Shown: positions 41,190-53,083, counted from the stretch's first letter. The stretch: 64,000 bases of DNA from Culex pipiens pallens (GCF_016801865.2 NC_068938.1:79201316-79265315); one strand, 5' to 3'. Numbers and translations: made by a program. The notes: generated from the letters alone by a model not told the origin.

Positions 41190-41898
41190 ATGAGTAAAGT
41201 GTTTTTGTTGGCCGTGGTGGCCATTGGCGGGAGTTTGGCCCTGGTTGGTGCCCTGCCGGTGTTGACCTATGACGATGATTACGACAGCGTGGAGGACGAT
41301 TACGATGTGGTATTTGATCAGCGTCAGAACGGCACGGAGAATGTACGGTTGAACTTGGATGGGCTGATGATCGCTCTTCCGGGTCCGCCGCAGCAGTCGG
41401 ATTTGTCCTCGATGGCCGGAGCAGCTCTGATGGATGTCCTGGCGGCTCACGCTGGTTCCTTTGAAGGAGACAGCTCGGAAGAGGACAGCAACAGCAAGCC
41501 AAGTACCACGACTTCAACGACAACGTCGACTACGGTGCCAACGCCCATGTTCCACGAGGCACTTGTTCCGGTCAACCTGCTCGGCCAAGGACTGTCCTTC
41601 CTGTTCAACAAAGGAGTCGAAACGCCGATCAAAATTACGCCCGACCTTAAGCCGCTGCGCGCTAAGCCAAGTCTGGTTGTACTCAAGAAGGACGATGTCG
41701 ACGATGACTCGGACGAAGCCGTTGAGCCGCCCGCTCCAGTCAAACAGAAGAAAGTCTCCAAGCACAAGAGAAGGTAAGTCCCGGAAACTCGCACAACCAT
41801 CATCGCAAATAATTAATCACGACTTGAACTTTCCCAGATACAAGCTGAAAGTGGCCCATCTGCTGAAACCGTTACTGCAGAGGACTTATGTGGTCTGA
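41190..41898 (+). CDS. Gene B: secreted protein with FDQRQ motif (2 exons)
   Basis: Unrecognised family, paralogous to genes A and C. Exons 41190-41773 and 41838-41898 (intron 64 nt, GTAAGT...CCCAG) give 214 residues ending YVV and TGA 41896-41898. Residues 1-21 are a signal peptide. Residues 27-41 are a Tyr/Asp run (YDDDYDSVEDDYD). The shared motif is at 42-64: F42-D-Q-R-Q46, G48, N51-V-R53, G58-L59, I61, P64. A hydrophobic helix-like patch (GAALMDVLA) follows. Then come a Ser/Thr-rich linker, a segment with alternating hydrophobics (about 120-165) and a very basic C-terminus (KQKKVSKHKRR) completed by exon 2. The exon junction is supported by phase: the unspliced frame stops at the donor TAA. 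AATAAA at 41967-41972. Charge pattern (acidic front, basic tail) is similar in B and C. Confidence 0.82.
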
Positions 41899-41972
41899 AA
41901 GGGGCCGCCCGGATTCCAGAACTACAACCTTGTGATAGATTTAACACTCTCTTAGGATTAAGGTGAAATAAA

Positions 41973-43646
41973 CGAGTTGATACGTGACGCTACTCGTCCT
42001 TTTGGTTGTGCATTAATGGGGGGGTTAAGAATGTTTGACAAACTTGTTGAGACCCCCTCGCGAAAGAAAGTGTTGGCGCGCGAAGCGATGAGAAGAGAAA
42101 CAAAAGCTTGAAAAATGTGGGTCATCAATCGGAGAAGTGATTCTGGGTTTGTGGTCAATGGGACTTTAAACGGGTCAACAGTGAATTAATTTTTGTCTAA
42201 CGATTCGTTTGAAAATTTGTGTTTGTACATCAGTTGAAATTCGTTTCTGCAATTGTGTATTCACTTCCTTTGCTTGATTTTGTGTTAAACATGGCATTTA
42301 CGAGAAGCTATAAATTGTTTGGGATTCGACTGGAATTTTAATTTGTCCACAGTGACGAATTACTTTTCAGTTTCAATTTGACATAATGTTTAAATGATTC
42401 ACTACTCAAACTCATGTAATAATATGGCAAAAATACTAGAAGCTGTTTTGTAAATTAAGTTCAATGACAAACCTTGATTTTACATATATTTGAACTGTTT
42501 TTGTCGTGTTTTATAATTAAAAGCTACAGCCAAAATATTATAAATAGAATGACACCTGTTTCCTGGGTTTCTCCGGCTTCATTGGTCTGCAAAATTATAA
42601 TTTTAGATAATTTATGGATTATGCGCAGCGCTATTTCGCACTATTTTTATCGACTTAAACTGGTTTTTATTTAAAGAAGAAACCCGCTCGTTCTTAGAAA
42701 CGAGTTTGGGTAAAAAACTGATTTTAATAATAGCATGTGAGAAATAAAGATATCTTTTTTAGATTAACAGTACGGTTAGTTTGTTTAAAAATAACGATTG
42801 ATAAACCAAACCAAGTTGAAGGATTATTTTATTTAATTAAAAATGTAGATAATTGAGTTTAATCTTCATTTACAAAATGTCCATCAGAAAAGTAGTAATG
42901 AATGCGATTCGCTTCAAAAGGTAATTTTGTGTGTCTTTTTTCAGTAAAATGGCGACAAATTGAATAGGCGATGGCATGAAAAGGCATATATCGACGACCA
43001 CATTCCAAAAAGCATCATGTACAAACCATGTGTTTTGAGAAAAACGCATTTGAATGTGAATGTAAAAGCAAAAGAAGATGTTCTAATGATAACAAACGAT
43101 GAAAAACGTTGCTTTTATTCATACTTGATCGTTAATTTTGAATAAAACATTATTTCCGTCATTATATTTAAGTAAAACAAACATAACTTCTTTTGAAATC
43201 ACAAACGTCTATATCACCCTGCTGTCATTGGAGGGAGCGCTTTGTTATGATTCGTTTTTCTTCGCCGAATGTACATGGCGCTTTTTACAAGTGGAGGGGA
43301 AGTTTTGTTATGATTCGCTTTTCGTCGGCAAACGTACATGGCGTCTTTTTCATGATGCTTTTTTTTCGTCGCAAGGTTCATGTAGTCTTTTGTTTGGCAG
43401 GTTAACAGGGCTATATAAACAGGCACTGCTGATGCCACAGATTTTGTTTATGTAACTTTATTTAAAATTATTATTAAACAGACTTTACTGAAGTAACTTT
43501 TGCTCATTTTTGGTGGAGAGGTAGCTAATTAGGAGTACTTTCGGAATATGCAATAACCCAGAAAGTGTCAAAATGTACATGATGCCTTTTGAAATGTTGC
43601 CGTCGATATTTCACTTCTCGACATTTTTAAAGTTGGCGCCTCCATT
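41973..43646. other. Spacer with a 63-bp tandem duplication
   Basis: Mostly AT-rich and featureless. At about 43230-43400 a 63-bp unit (TTTGTTATGATTCG at 43241 and 43304, followed by GTACATGGCG) is repeated about 2.5 times. No coding gene recognised; the open frames there are a by-product of the repeat. Confidence 0.5.
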
Positions 43647-44607
43647 TAGGGGAAATATGCCCATTTTAAGCCCAATAAGCGGTCGTGTTTGAATGATGCT
43701 GGATAATCTAGATTGTTCCTTGAAATTCACTAAAACCAAGTACACCAACGAGTAGAGCAACTTTTTGTGAACATTTCTGTTTATTTTCACTTTTATTAAA
43801 AGTTATGCTATTCCTTTTACAAGCATTTAAAAAAAATATTTCAAAAATGCATTCTAATCAGTCGAGTGCATTGGGCCACGCCCCATTTTTCTATTTTCAG
43901 CTTAGTTCTTTTTTTTCTTCCAGCGCTCTTTTCGGTCTATGTAGTGCTGCCAAAATTAATGAAATTTAAAGCGAACCCTCACGAAAAGTAGCATTGATAG
44001 CGAAAGTTTTCTGGCAGCATTTGCTCACTCTAACAGGCGCTGAACCAGCATGTTGGTGGTGTTGGTGGCCACCCTTTTGTTCTTTATTTGCCTTCGCTTC
44101 TCGCTCGGTTTTCTTCAGCCTTCGATTGGAATGGATATTCAAAATTGAAACGTCAAAAGACTTAGCGCGTTTGTTTTTTTTTATGGTGCTTGCTAATTAT
44201 TTACATTTTTCGGGATTATTTTTTAAGTGAGTGACTAAGTAATGGTCAAAAGAACATGTTGCCGGTAGTTGGAAGCAATTTTATATCTTAAGCGCTTTAA
44301 AATCGTTAGCGCAAGTGAAAAGATATTGATGGTGACTTTCGTTAAGCAGTTAACATCTGATCTTGCGTGTGGATGTGTGTGCCACCAAAATGATGAGAAA
44401 TGGTCTCGCAAAATAGACATTATGATCAAAAGTGCATTAAATTTGATCTTTTTGGCCAATAAATGGCATAAATTTGCATGCTTACTCGAGGCGGTGCTGT
44501 TGCTGGTAAGTTTATAGCCTAAATAGTATTTTTGGAGCTTTAATCGAGCATCAAACTCTCCATATGACGAAGATAGGTGTTTGATTAGAAAGGGTATATT
44601 TCCCCTA
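43647..44607. mobile_element. Inverted-repeat element with TAGGGGAAATATGCCC ends
   Basis: About 960 bp, starting TAGGGGAAATATGCCC and ending GGGTATATTTCCCCTA. Ends begin TAGGGG like the elements at 31049 and 36749, but the internal words differ. AT-rich, no transposase. Target duplication not determined. Confidence 0.7.
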
Positions 44608-45659
44608 ATTTCTCTTTCACAAAATGAAACTATGGAGGCGACTGGCTTCTTACGCCCAAAACTAGGCAACACTCGTCCCAAAGAACAAAGGCCAAGAGAA
44701 CTTATGCAACGTTCATCCTTAAAATAAAAAACAAAAAAAAGTTTTGGCTACGGGAATCAAACCAGGGATTTTTGACAAACTAACTCAATGACTTCACTAC
44801 ACCTAGAGCACCACACCACTTGGTGACTATTATGTGGTCAGAAGTCGATGACGCTTGTTGGAGCTTTGTTGTTTCAATTAACGAATGAACACATTTATTT
44901 TGATGGTTTGAGTTGGTAGCATTATTCTTTCGAGTTGGGCACTGAGCCCTCAATGAATTTTGAGGGAACGATTCTCTCGAATTTGAATTGTGGGTGTAGC
45001 GTGGAATGATATCAGTTGTTCCCGAATTTTACAAATGTATTCTTACGCACAAAATTCAATCGTGTCGATTGGAGCGTGTGTCCTAAATCTATCATACCTG
45101 GACGAAACTAACACATTCAGGGGCTTGTTCCAGTGGGCGTATAAAATCCGATGGTAAAATCGCATGCAAAAGTTTCACATCACTTTTGTGAAAAAGAAAT
45201 GTAATATTACACATTGCATGTATAACTTCTGTAAACACAAAAAAAATGCAACCGACGGGACAAATTGTTTACATTGTTTTAGATGAAGTAAAATGTTTAA
45301 AATATTATTAGGCTGTTACAAATTTTATTTAAAGTTTTTGTCCCCCAAGTCTGGTCGAGGTCAAGGAGCAAAAAATCAAATTTCTAGCCAATTTTTCAAA
45401 AACTATCGCATAATACTATATACATTACAAGCCTAACCCGACAAACTTCGTTCTGCTTTTTTTCGTGTGTTGACGTTTTAGCCTTTTTGCTTATTCAGCC
45501 TCCTGTGATTAAAATTTGATTTTACGTAACTTTTTCCATACAATTTGCCGATGCTCCGGAATCGGTTCCAGAGTGGCCAAAGTGTCAATAAGTTTGCAAA
45601 ATATAATTTATTAACATTAAAAACCCGATTTAATATCACCAGAGGTGAAATAGAACCTT
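44608..45659. other. Spacer with old tRNA-like relic
   Basis: Around 44735-44830 (minus strand) a box B-like GGTTTGATTCCCG and weak arms suggest an old tRNA-derived repeat. The rest is AT-rich with no gene. Confidence 0.35.
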
Positions 45660-47939
45660 TTGCCTTCCTCACTGAGGTAAGGCTATAATCCTGCTCGAAA
45701 AAGTAACTTTTGAAAAACAGCTCGTAGACCTATATTCATGTATACCTATCGACTCAGAATCGAAAACTGAACAAATGTCTGTGTGTGTGTATGTGTGTGC
45801 GTATTCCCCTTGGTGCTCAAAATTCTTGCCAAGTTTTCTCGGCACTGGCTGATCCGATTTGAGTCAAACAAGTTGCATTCGGTCCGGTTTGGTGCCCCAT
45901 ACTGCACTATTGAATTGTTTGAAGATCCGATAAGTAGTTCAAAAGTTACGTATAAAAAAGTGTCAATGTTGCGAATCGGGTGCTGGAATTTTGATGCCGG
46001 ATCTCACTTAAATGCGTTTAAACTATGTCCAGATCCATCATCCAACCCATCGTTGGTTAGGTAATCGAAAGACCTATCCAATGATTATATATCATTGAAG
46101 ATCTGGCAACCCTGTCTCAAGTTATGACCACTTAAGTGATATTTATGTACTTTTTTGAAGCCGGATCTCACTTAAATGCATGTAAACGATGTCCGAATCC
46201 ATCATCCGACCCATCGTTGGTTAGGTTATTGAGAGACCTTTCTAACGAGTCCACATCATTAAAGATCTGGCAACCCTGTCTCGAGTTATGACCACTTAAG
46301 TGATATTTATGTACTTTTTTGAAGCCGGATCTCACCTAAATGCATGTAAACGATGTCCGGATCCATCATCCGACCCATCGTTGGTTAGGTAATCGAGAGA
46401 CCTTTCTATCGAGTCCACATCATTGAAGATCTGGCAACCCTGTCTCGAGTTATGACCACTTAAGTGATATTTATGTACTTTTTTGAAGCCGGATCTCACT
46501 TAAATGCATGTAAACGATGTCCGAATCCATCATCCGACCCATCGTTGGTTAGGTTATTGAGAGACCTTTCTAACGAGTCCACATCATTAAAGATCTGGCA
46601 ACCCTGTCTCAAGTTATGACCACTTAAGTGATATTTATGTACTTTTTTGAAGCCGGATCTCACCTAAATGCATGTAAACGATGTCCGGATCCATCATCCG
46701 ACCCATCGTTGGTTAGGTAATCGAGAGACCTTTCTAACGAGTCCACAACATTGAAGATCTGGCAACCCTGTCTCGTGTTCTGACCACTTAAGTTACATCT
46801 GTGTACTTATTTTTCTGGACCTAAAAAAAATAGCTGAAATATGTGTCTAAAACACTCATATTACCCATTGTTGGTAAAAAGTGAGGAAGGCATCAACCAC
46901 ATAGGTGGATTAAGTTAGTTTTTTACAAAATGATGAAACTCCGAAAACTATATTGGTGCAATTAATTTTTCAGAAACATAATGATACCACCCAGTGAGAA
47001 TTTGACCTAAAGCTTCAACTCTTTTTAGATTAAACCTCGAATGCATTTTTTTTAATTTCTAAAGTGCATTATGGGTCGCAAGGTAATTATATTTAATTAA
47101 GAAAAACTTATTGGATTGACATTATTAGAAAAAAACGTTACTTAATCCACCCTTAGGTGGTTGGTGCCTTCCTCTCATTCAAAGGGTAATGCTATCCAAA
47201 ATAGACACGCTCGTGGGAAGGTCTTTAAATTACCTATCCAAAGATAGGTCGCATGATATATTTGGAATACGTTTTCATCTAAATATCTGAGAACTAGCCT
47301 CCAAAAAGTGTATAAATAACTCTTAAGTGCTTATAACTTTTGATAGGGTTGTCAGATCTTCGATGTTTTAGACGCGTTGGAAAGGTCTTTTGATTACCTG
47401 TTCAACGACGGGTTGCATGATAGATCCGGACAACGTTTTCATCGTGATATCTGAGATCCGGCTTCCAAAAAGTGCATAAATAACACTTAATTGCTAATAA
47501 ATTTTGATAGGGTTGTCAGATCTTCAATGTATTGGTCGCGTTGGAAAGGTTTTAAATACCTTTTTAAAAATGTATGACATGCTGGGGTTTCTTACAAAAA
47601 CCACCCTTTTTACAATCTTCCGGACTTTAGTCAAAATCGTTTTTTTAGCATAACTTTTGAAGTACTTTACTAAACTTCATAATTTTCAATAGGGACTTAT
47701 GGGACCCCAAGACGAATCGAATGAGACCAAAAAGGTCCAAATCGGTTAAGCCAGTGCTGAGATAATCGAGTGCATATTTTTTGGTGCACAGACCCACATC
47801 CCTACACACACACACACAGACATTTGCTCAGAATTCGATTCTGAGTCGATAGGTATACATGAAGGTGGGTCTAGGAGGTCTAATTGAAAAGTTCAGTTTT
47901 CGAGTGATTTTATAGCCTTTCCTCAGTAAGGTACTCAGT
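45660..47939. mobile_element. FB-like foldback element with 164-bp tandem repeats in the arms
   Basis: Outer arms: CCTTCCTCACTGAGGTAAGG at the left, and its diverged complement near 47920-47938. Next come CATGTATACCTATCGACTCA (left) and its complement (right), and TGTGTGTG/CACACA runs. The left arm then holds five 164-bp units (CCGGATCTCACTTAAATGCA at 45997, 46161, 46325, 46489, 46653). The right arm holds about 2.5 diverged units in reverse orientation (47180-47570). An inner inverted pair (CATAGGTGGATTAAGTTAG near 46900 and CTTAATCCACCCTTAGGTGG near 47140) borders a central loop of about 230 bp. No coding capacity. Confidence 0.85.
45960..46800. repeat. 164-bp tandem repeat, 5 copies
   Basis: Spacing of the phrase CCGGATCTCAC is 164 bp each time (45997 to 46653). 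The three central copies are nearly identical; the first is more diverged. Copies alternate between two slightly different versions (TCACTT with AGGTTATTGAG, TCACCT with AGGTAATCGAG), suggesting duplication of a two-unit block. Confidence 0.9.
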
Positions 47940-49043
47940 CTTTAATGTTAGTCTATGATTAAAAAACTTCAAATTTTGGGCCCAAGCAGTTTATGGCGCA
48001 TGTTTTCGAATGACTTTTTGTTTGAAACTGAATTCTTTTAATTTGATAGTGTTATCTGTAAAATTGTCCAAAAAATACCTCTAAAAATGGCCTTGACTAC
48101 ATTTACTGGTCGAAAATTGTGAATCGAAAAATAAAATGTTCGTCTCCGACCCCACGGCTGCAAATCTGAAATATAAAAATTGTGGGTTTTACGAGCGGTT
48201 TTCCAATGATGGAAGACACAAATTTTTAAGAGCGGATACAGACATCGCCCAAGTATTTTAGAAAAAGAGCTCTAAAAAATCAGGCTTTGAGTTCCGGGTT
48301 TCGGGCCAAAATTCAATCGAAAGAGCGCATCATAACCTTAAAATTAGTAACAGGATTTTTTTTCTGGGACGATTCCCCGCCGGACACGATTTTTTTAAGA
48401 TTTCTGAAAAAAGCGTTTTTCCAAAAGCAAACCTTAAACCTTTCTTTTGTAAGAAAGGCAAAATGTGTAAAAATAGTGCTCCATACCAAGCCCCACCACC
48501 TTACGGTACACGCCGATGCAGACCGCATGGTGTCCACGCTGCATCGATCGCGCTGTCGCGTGCTACCTGTCTTCTGCGACCGACTCCCATTCAGCCTAAA
48601 CGAGATGTCCACATCTCACTTCAACCTGCGCGATCACCACCACCAAATGGGTGATTTATTAACCTCTCTCCCACCCCACCACTTTTTTAACTGTTTTTCG
48701 TTGTTTACTTTTTGGCAAACGGCTCAGCCACCTGCCTGACGACGACGACGCTGAGGTCTACCGAACTTGGCGCGACCTGCGAGGGTCCATTTCGGTACCA
48801 GGTTTGGGGCGTGTAGCACACATAACGACCTGCGCGTCGCGCGATCTCGCGAAATTTGGACTAGTCGGCGAACGATCGATCTCTGAAAGCCAGGAAATTT
48901 GGGAGTGCATTTTGGAAAGTTGTACACCTTCACCGTCGCGAACTAGTTTTGATCCGTTGTGAATTCGTACCGGTTGAGGGAGATCTCTTCGGTACAAAGA
49001 GTGTTTGGTGTTTTGTGTGAAATTGCCTTTTAACGTGATCACG
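47940..49043 (+). promoter_or_regulatory. Spacer and upstream region of gene C
   Basis: 47940-48440 is AT-rich with no gene. From about 48480 the DNA becomes unique and GC-rich, likely promoter and 5' UTR of gene C. An in-frame ATG at 49005 would add 13 residues in front of the signal peptide and is less likely to be used than 49044. Confidence 0.35.
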
Positions 49044-49910
49044 ATGAGGTGTTTAATAGCGATCTTGGCATGCGTGACATTGATCGGGCTGGTCGGTTCT
49101 GCCGCCGTTGAAAGTGAAGATGGAACGAATGTGAACAGCAGAGTGAAAGAAGAAATCTACGATGAATATGATTACCAGGGAGATGAAGCCTACGACGACG
49201 ACGAAGCGGATGTCGCGTACGACGAGAGGCAAACAGACGGCGAGACAAACATTCGGTTGCACATCAAAAATTTCCAAATCCAAGTTCCGGAAGCTTCGCT
49301 GGACGCGTTCAAGAAGACCGACATGGCCACCATGATCCGCAACTCGATCCTCAAGCTGTTCGGAATCCCGTACGAGCAGTCTGCCGAGTCCGCGGCAGAA
49401 CCCATCACCGATCAGCAACAACCCACCCCCGGCGACTCGATGCTTCAGGTCAACGGAAACGACCTGCCCGCCAAGTTCTTCCTCGAGATCAGTGACTTCC
49501 TGATGAACAACCATGACAACGACGCCGTCGACGATAAGCGCGTCGAAAGCAACCACCGCAAAAACGCCGAAATCTACGCCACCGAAGAGATCAAGATCGA
49601 GCGGCTGGAGAACGTGAACAACGTCAAGAACGAAACCATCACGATCAGCAAGAAGCGGTACAGCGCCGGAAACCCAACCAACCTGACCCAGCTGGTCGAG
49701 TCGACCAGCACGGAGAACAAATTCCAGAACAACGTGACGCACAACCACACCGAGTCGGAGGATCGCTTCCAGCAGACCAAACCGATCAAGCTGGAATCGC
49801 CAGTGATGCAGGTCGGAAACGGTCATGAAAACGGTACCAAGACGAAGACCACCACAACGCGGCTACGTGAGAAGGTCATCTGGCGAATGGACGATGATGA
49901 CGTCAATTAG
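49044..49910 (+). CDS. Gene C: secreted protein with YDERQ motif
   Basis: Third member of the family of genes A and B; 288 residues, one exon. Residues 1-20 are a signal peptide. Residues about 36-57 are acidic and Tyr-rich (EEIYDEYDYQGDEAYDDDEA). The shared motif is at 59-82: Y59-D-E-R-Q63, G66, N69-I-R71, N76-F77, I79, P82. A helix-like patch with hydrophobic spacing (MIRNSILKLFG) follows. The rest is polar, with several N-glycosylation sequons (NETI, NLTQ, NVTH, NHTE) and an acidic end (MDDDDVN). I chose ATG 49044 because it directly begins the signal peptide; ATG 49005 would place charged residues before it. AATAAA at 49994-49999. Function unknown; secretion and glycosylation are inferred from sequence. 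Confidence 0.82.
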   Translation: MRCLIAILACVTLIGLVGSAAVESEDGTNVNSRVKEEIYDEYDYQGDEAYDDDEADVAYDERQTDGETNIRLHIKNFQIQVPEASLDAFKKTDMATMIRNSILKLFGIPYEQSAESAAEPITDQQQPTPGDSMLQVNGNDLPAKFFLEISDFLMNNHDNDAVDDKRVESNHRKNAEIYATEEIKIERLENVNNVKNETITISKKRYSAGNPTNLTQLVESTSTENKFQNNVTHNHTESEDRFQQTKPIKLESPVMQVGNGHENGTKTKTTTTRLREKVIWRMDDDDVN

Positions 49911-49999
49911 AATTCCGGTGGGTTTGTGGCGGCGCACGTGGTGTGGAGTTCAACTTCGCATCAGTGAAGGGTTAATTAAAAAAGGGAAGTAAAAATAAA

Positions 50000-50849
50000 T
50001 AGCGATCAAGTGGAATAGTGAGTGAGAGAGAGATTGTTGTTTCTTTTTTTTTTGGTTATTGTTTATGTAAGAGATATCGGTTGGTGGAGACTTTGTTTAA
50101 ATATTGGAAACAGTGGCTACACAAATGTTGTAGTATTTATTGTATACCTGGCAAATATTAAAAAGGTGATGTAACAAAGCTTCAAGAGTGAGTTTCGCTT
50201 AACAAAAAAGAAGGTGGATAATGTGCTTTAATGGTGCTTGCTGGGCTGCTAAATAACGCTCATACATTCTGTTTTGTAATGTAAGAAAAACCTAGGTATC
50301 ATCAAAAAAAATCGGAACTACAGTCTGATTAGGGACAACAGTTTTACAGCACTTAAAAGCTTGAATTTTTAGAAAATGATGCACTATTTTTGTTGCTCTG
50401 TGTCTGTTCTATCCGAAACTAATCACAACTAAATTGATGCGCAAACTTGCTTCTTGTAGAAGATACAGTGTTAGAAACTAAAATATAAAATGCAAGAAAT
50501 TGTGTTTTTACCCGTATTTATCAAGCTGTACTACATAATTTTAATACGATGGACTTGATACGGTGTTTAACTTACAAATAGTAACGGCTCAAAGGAACCT
50601 TTTTCCTATATTGTTATATTACCATCATTTTAGAGTCACTTGAGCAATTTTTGTTCTCTGAAATACTCTACTTCTCTTTGATATGTGCCATTTTTGCCCA
50701 TTTTTGCAGTTGCCCCGACCACTCCTCTATTTGCGTGAAATTTTGTTCAAATGGATAATTTTAGCACCCGATCACGAATCCGTAGACCATTTTTCGATAA
50801 CTAGTTATGGAAAAGCGGCATGATCCCTTTCATTTTTGAATATTAGAAC
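50000..50849. other. Spacer with old repeat
   Basis: A fragment at 50320-50710 resembles 4838-5000 (GTTGCTCTGTGTC). No gene. Confidence 0.4.
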
Positions 50850-51165
50850 AAAAAAAACATCCACTTTAACGACCCCCAGGTCTTTTGTGGTCTCTATTGC
50901 AAGTTTCTGCTCGAACCTAAGAGTCCAATGCTTGAATGGGGAGAGCACCCAAACCTCTTTCTACTCCAAGGAACCTTCCGCTCCAGGGTTCAAAATGACG
51001 ACCTTTGGGGACGACTCCTACACCTGAAATGACTTAACGGCCTAACAACAACTAAGGCCGGGACCGACGTTTTATACTTCCCCATCCGATGGAAGGTTGG
51101 AGCAGATGGGTATCGACCCCATGATCATCCGCTTACAAAGCGGACAACGTAACCATTCGGCCAAC
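50850..51165 (-). mobile_element. tRNA-derived SINE, copy 3 (split by a transposon)
   Basis: Minus-strand SINE with the same body as copies 1 and 2; the second tRNA-like part is deleted. Its head is cut at GGCCAA by the insertion 51166-53069, and the last bases resume at 53070 (GGCCAAGGCTGC, compare GGCCAAGCCTGC in copy 2). Confidence 0.8.
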
Positions 51166-53069
51166 ACGGGTCCCCCACAGACCGTTATTATGAAAAAAAA
51201 ATTCCACCCGAACCAATGATTGGACATGGTTTCTGGGACCATTCTGCACCTCTGGGCCGAGTTTCAAAATATTTGCCGGCAGAATTTTCGAATACGGTCA
51301 GTTATAGTATTTTTAGTAGAAATTAAGGGGAAATCGCAAGTAAAATGCATAGGAAAAGTTCAAAGTTTCAATGTTTTAACTCTTAAACTTTACTGATCAT
51401 GGTTTAAAATTGTTTTTACATGTAGCAGAATGATATAAAACGACTTACGGGACTTACTTAGCCGGATTAAGCCATAGTTAAGTGACTTAAGTACATTATT
51501 AACAAGTTTGTACATAAATATTATTCAAAAACTCCTGCATTAGGCAATTTCAAATCAAGGAAACCTAGATTGCCCAAAACTTATATAAAATGGGGTGACT
51601 TTGAGCCAAGGGGTGACTTTGTACCTAATTTTACGATATTATAATAGCTAGATAGCTTAACAACAAGCTCGATAGGCTTTAATTGTTAGCTTTAACCGTT
51701 GCAAATATTGTTCTTAGTTTATGTTACACTCTCCCATAATTTCCAAAAATGCCATAAAAAGTAAGATAAGAACGAAAAACTAAAAAAAAATGATTAAGCT
51801 CCAGTGTTATTAGCCTTATTGTTTAAACCCGACAAGAGTTTTAGGACACAAACTACAACAACAACTACTGATATTCACAAGCATATTCAAAACATACATC
51901 GTCCATCGTATGCAAGTATTTGTTAGTCCAATAGCTTACACGTATTTGACCCTACTATTTTCAAATTTTAATAAAATATGCCAAGCTTGTTAAAAGAGTG
52001 GATGAGTGATTGTGTTTTCAAGTGGGGTAGGAATAAGATTTGTTTTGCTCAATATATTATTAGCAAACGAACTTGCTGATCAATAATATGTTTCAATGAT
52101 TTCTAACGATGATCAAACTGTATCATTAACACTTTATTCAATTATAAAATACAATATTTTATTATGATAAACATGTTTAAAATTCATAATTAGTTGGAAA
52201 TATTAATCCTGGGAAGTTGTATCATAAAACTTTATTATAATAATCAATGCACAGGACAACAAAAAGGTATGGGCTAAATTAGAGCTGAATTACTCTCTGG
52301 ATTTCATTCGTATGGTGAAATTTGTGAACGTTCAAAAAAAAGGAGAATTTTATTTTGCAACACTACAAACTTGCCACGTCACAAAATTTGATGCCCTGAT
52401 GGGTCGTCCCATAGATGACGAAACACGAAAAGAAATTATCGTGTGTCAACTATGTGGGACATTCTCCGACACCTTCTGTGTCGGTTAATGGAAGACCCCT
52501 AAAAAGCTAGTTCAATCAAATATTACACTTAGAATGAATGGCCCTTAGCTTCTTCACCTCCTTTCCCCTTATAACTGCTAGCGCCCTGTCTGGATCTATC
52601 CACCATGTGACAAAAGGTTTGAAAAAACTGTTGTCGCGATCTTCAATTCTGTCTCTCCTCTTTCTGTCCTAGGTTAGTTTAATATTTCTCGCCGCAAATT
52701 GCCAATATAAGCAAATAAATATAATAATATTTATGTATAAACTTGTTAATAATGTACTTAAGTCACTTAACTTAACTAAGTAAGTCCCGTAAGTCGTTTT
52801 ATATCATTCTGCTACATGTAAAAACAATTTAAAATCATGACCAGTAACGTTTTAGAGTTAAAACATTGAAACTTTGAACTTTTCCTATGCATGCGATGCG
52901 ATTTCCCCTTAATTTCTACTAAAAATACTAAAACTAAACGTATGCGAAAATTCTGCCGGCAAATATTTTGAAACTCGGCCCAGAGGTGCAGAATGGTCCC
53001 AGAAACCATGTCCAATCATTGGTTCGGGTGGAATTTTTTTTTCATAATAACGGTCTGTGGGGGACCCGT
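51166..53069. mobile_element. DNA element with long (about 350 bp) inverted repeats
   Basis: 1,904 bp. The left arm 51166-51525 (starting ACGGGTCCCCCACAGACCGT) and right arm 52723-53069 are inverted and highly similar. The interior of about 1.2 kb is AT-rich and non-coding. Its target GGCCAA is duplicated (51159-51164 and 53070-53075), with the following base differing, and lies within SINE copy 3, so the insertion is younger than the SINE. Superfamily not assigned. Confidence 0.85.
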
Positions 53070-53083
53070 GGCCAAGGCTGCTG

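Noticed and set aside
44735..44830. Second degenerate tRNA-like sequence (minus strand)
   Set aside because: Box B is present but the cloverleaf does not close; kept only as a relic in the spacer description.
49005..49043. Upstream in-frame ATG for gene C
   Set aside because: It would place 13 mixed residues before a clear signal peptide; ATG 49044 matches the layout of genes A and B.
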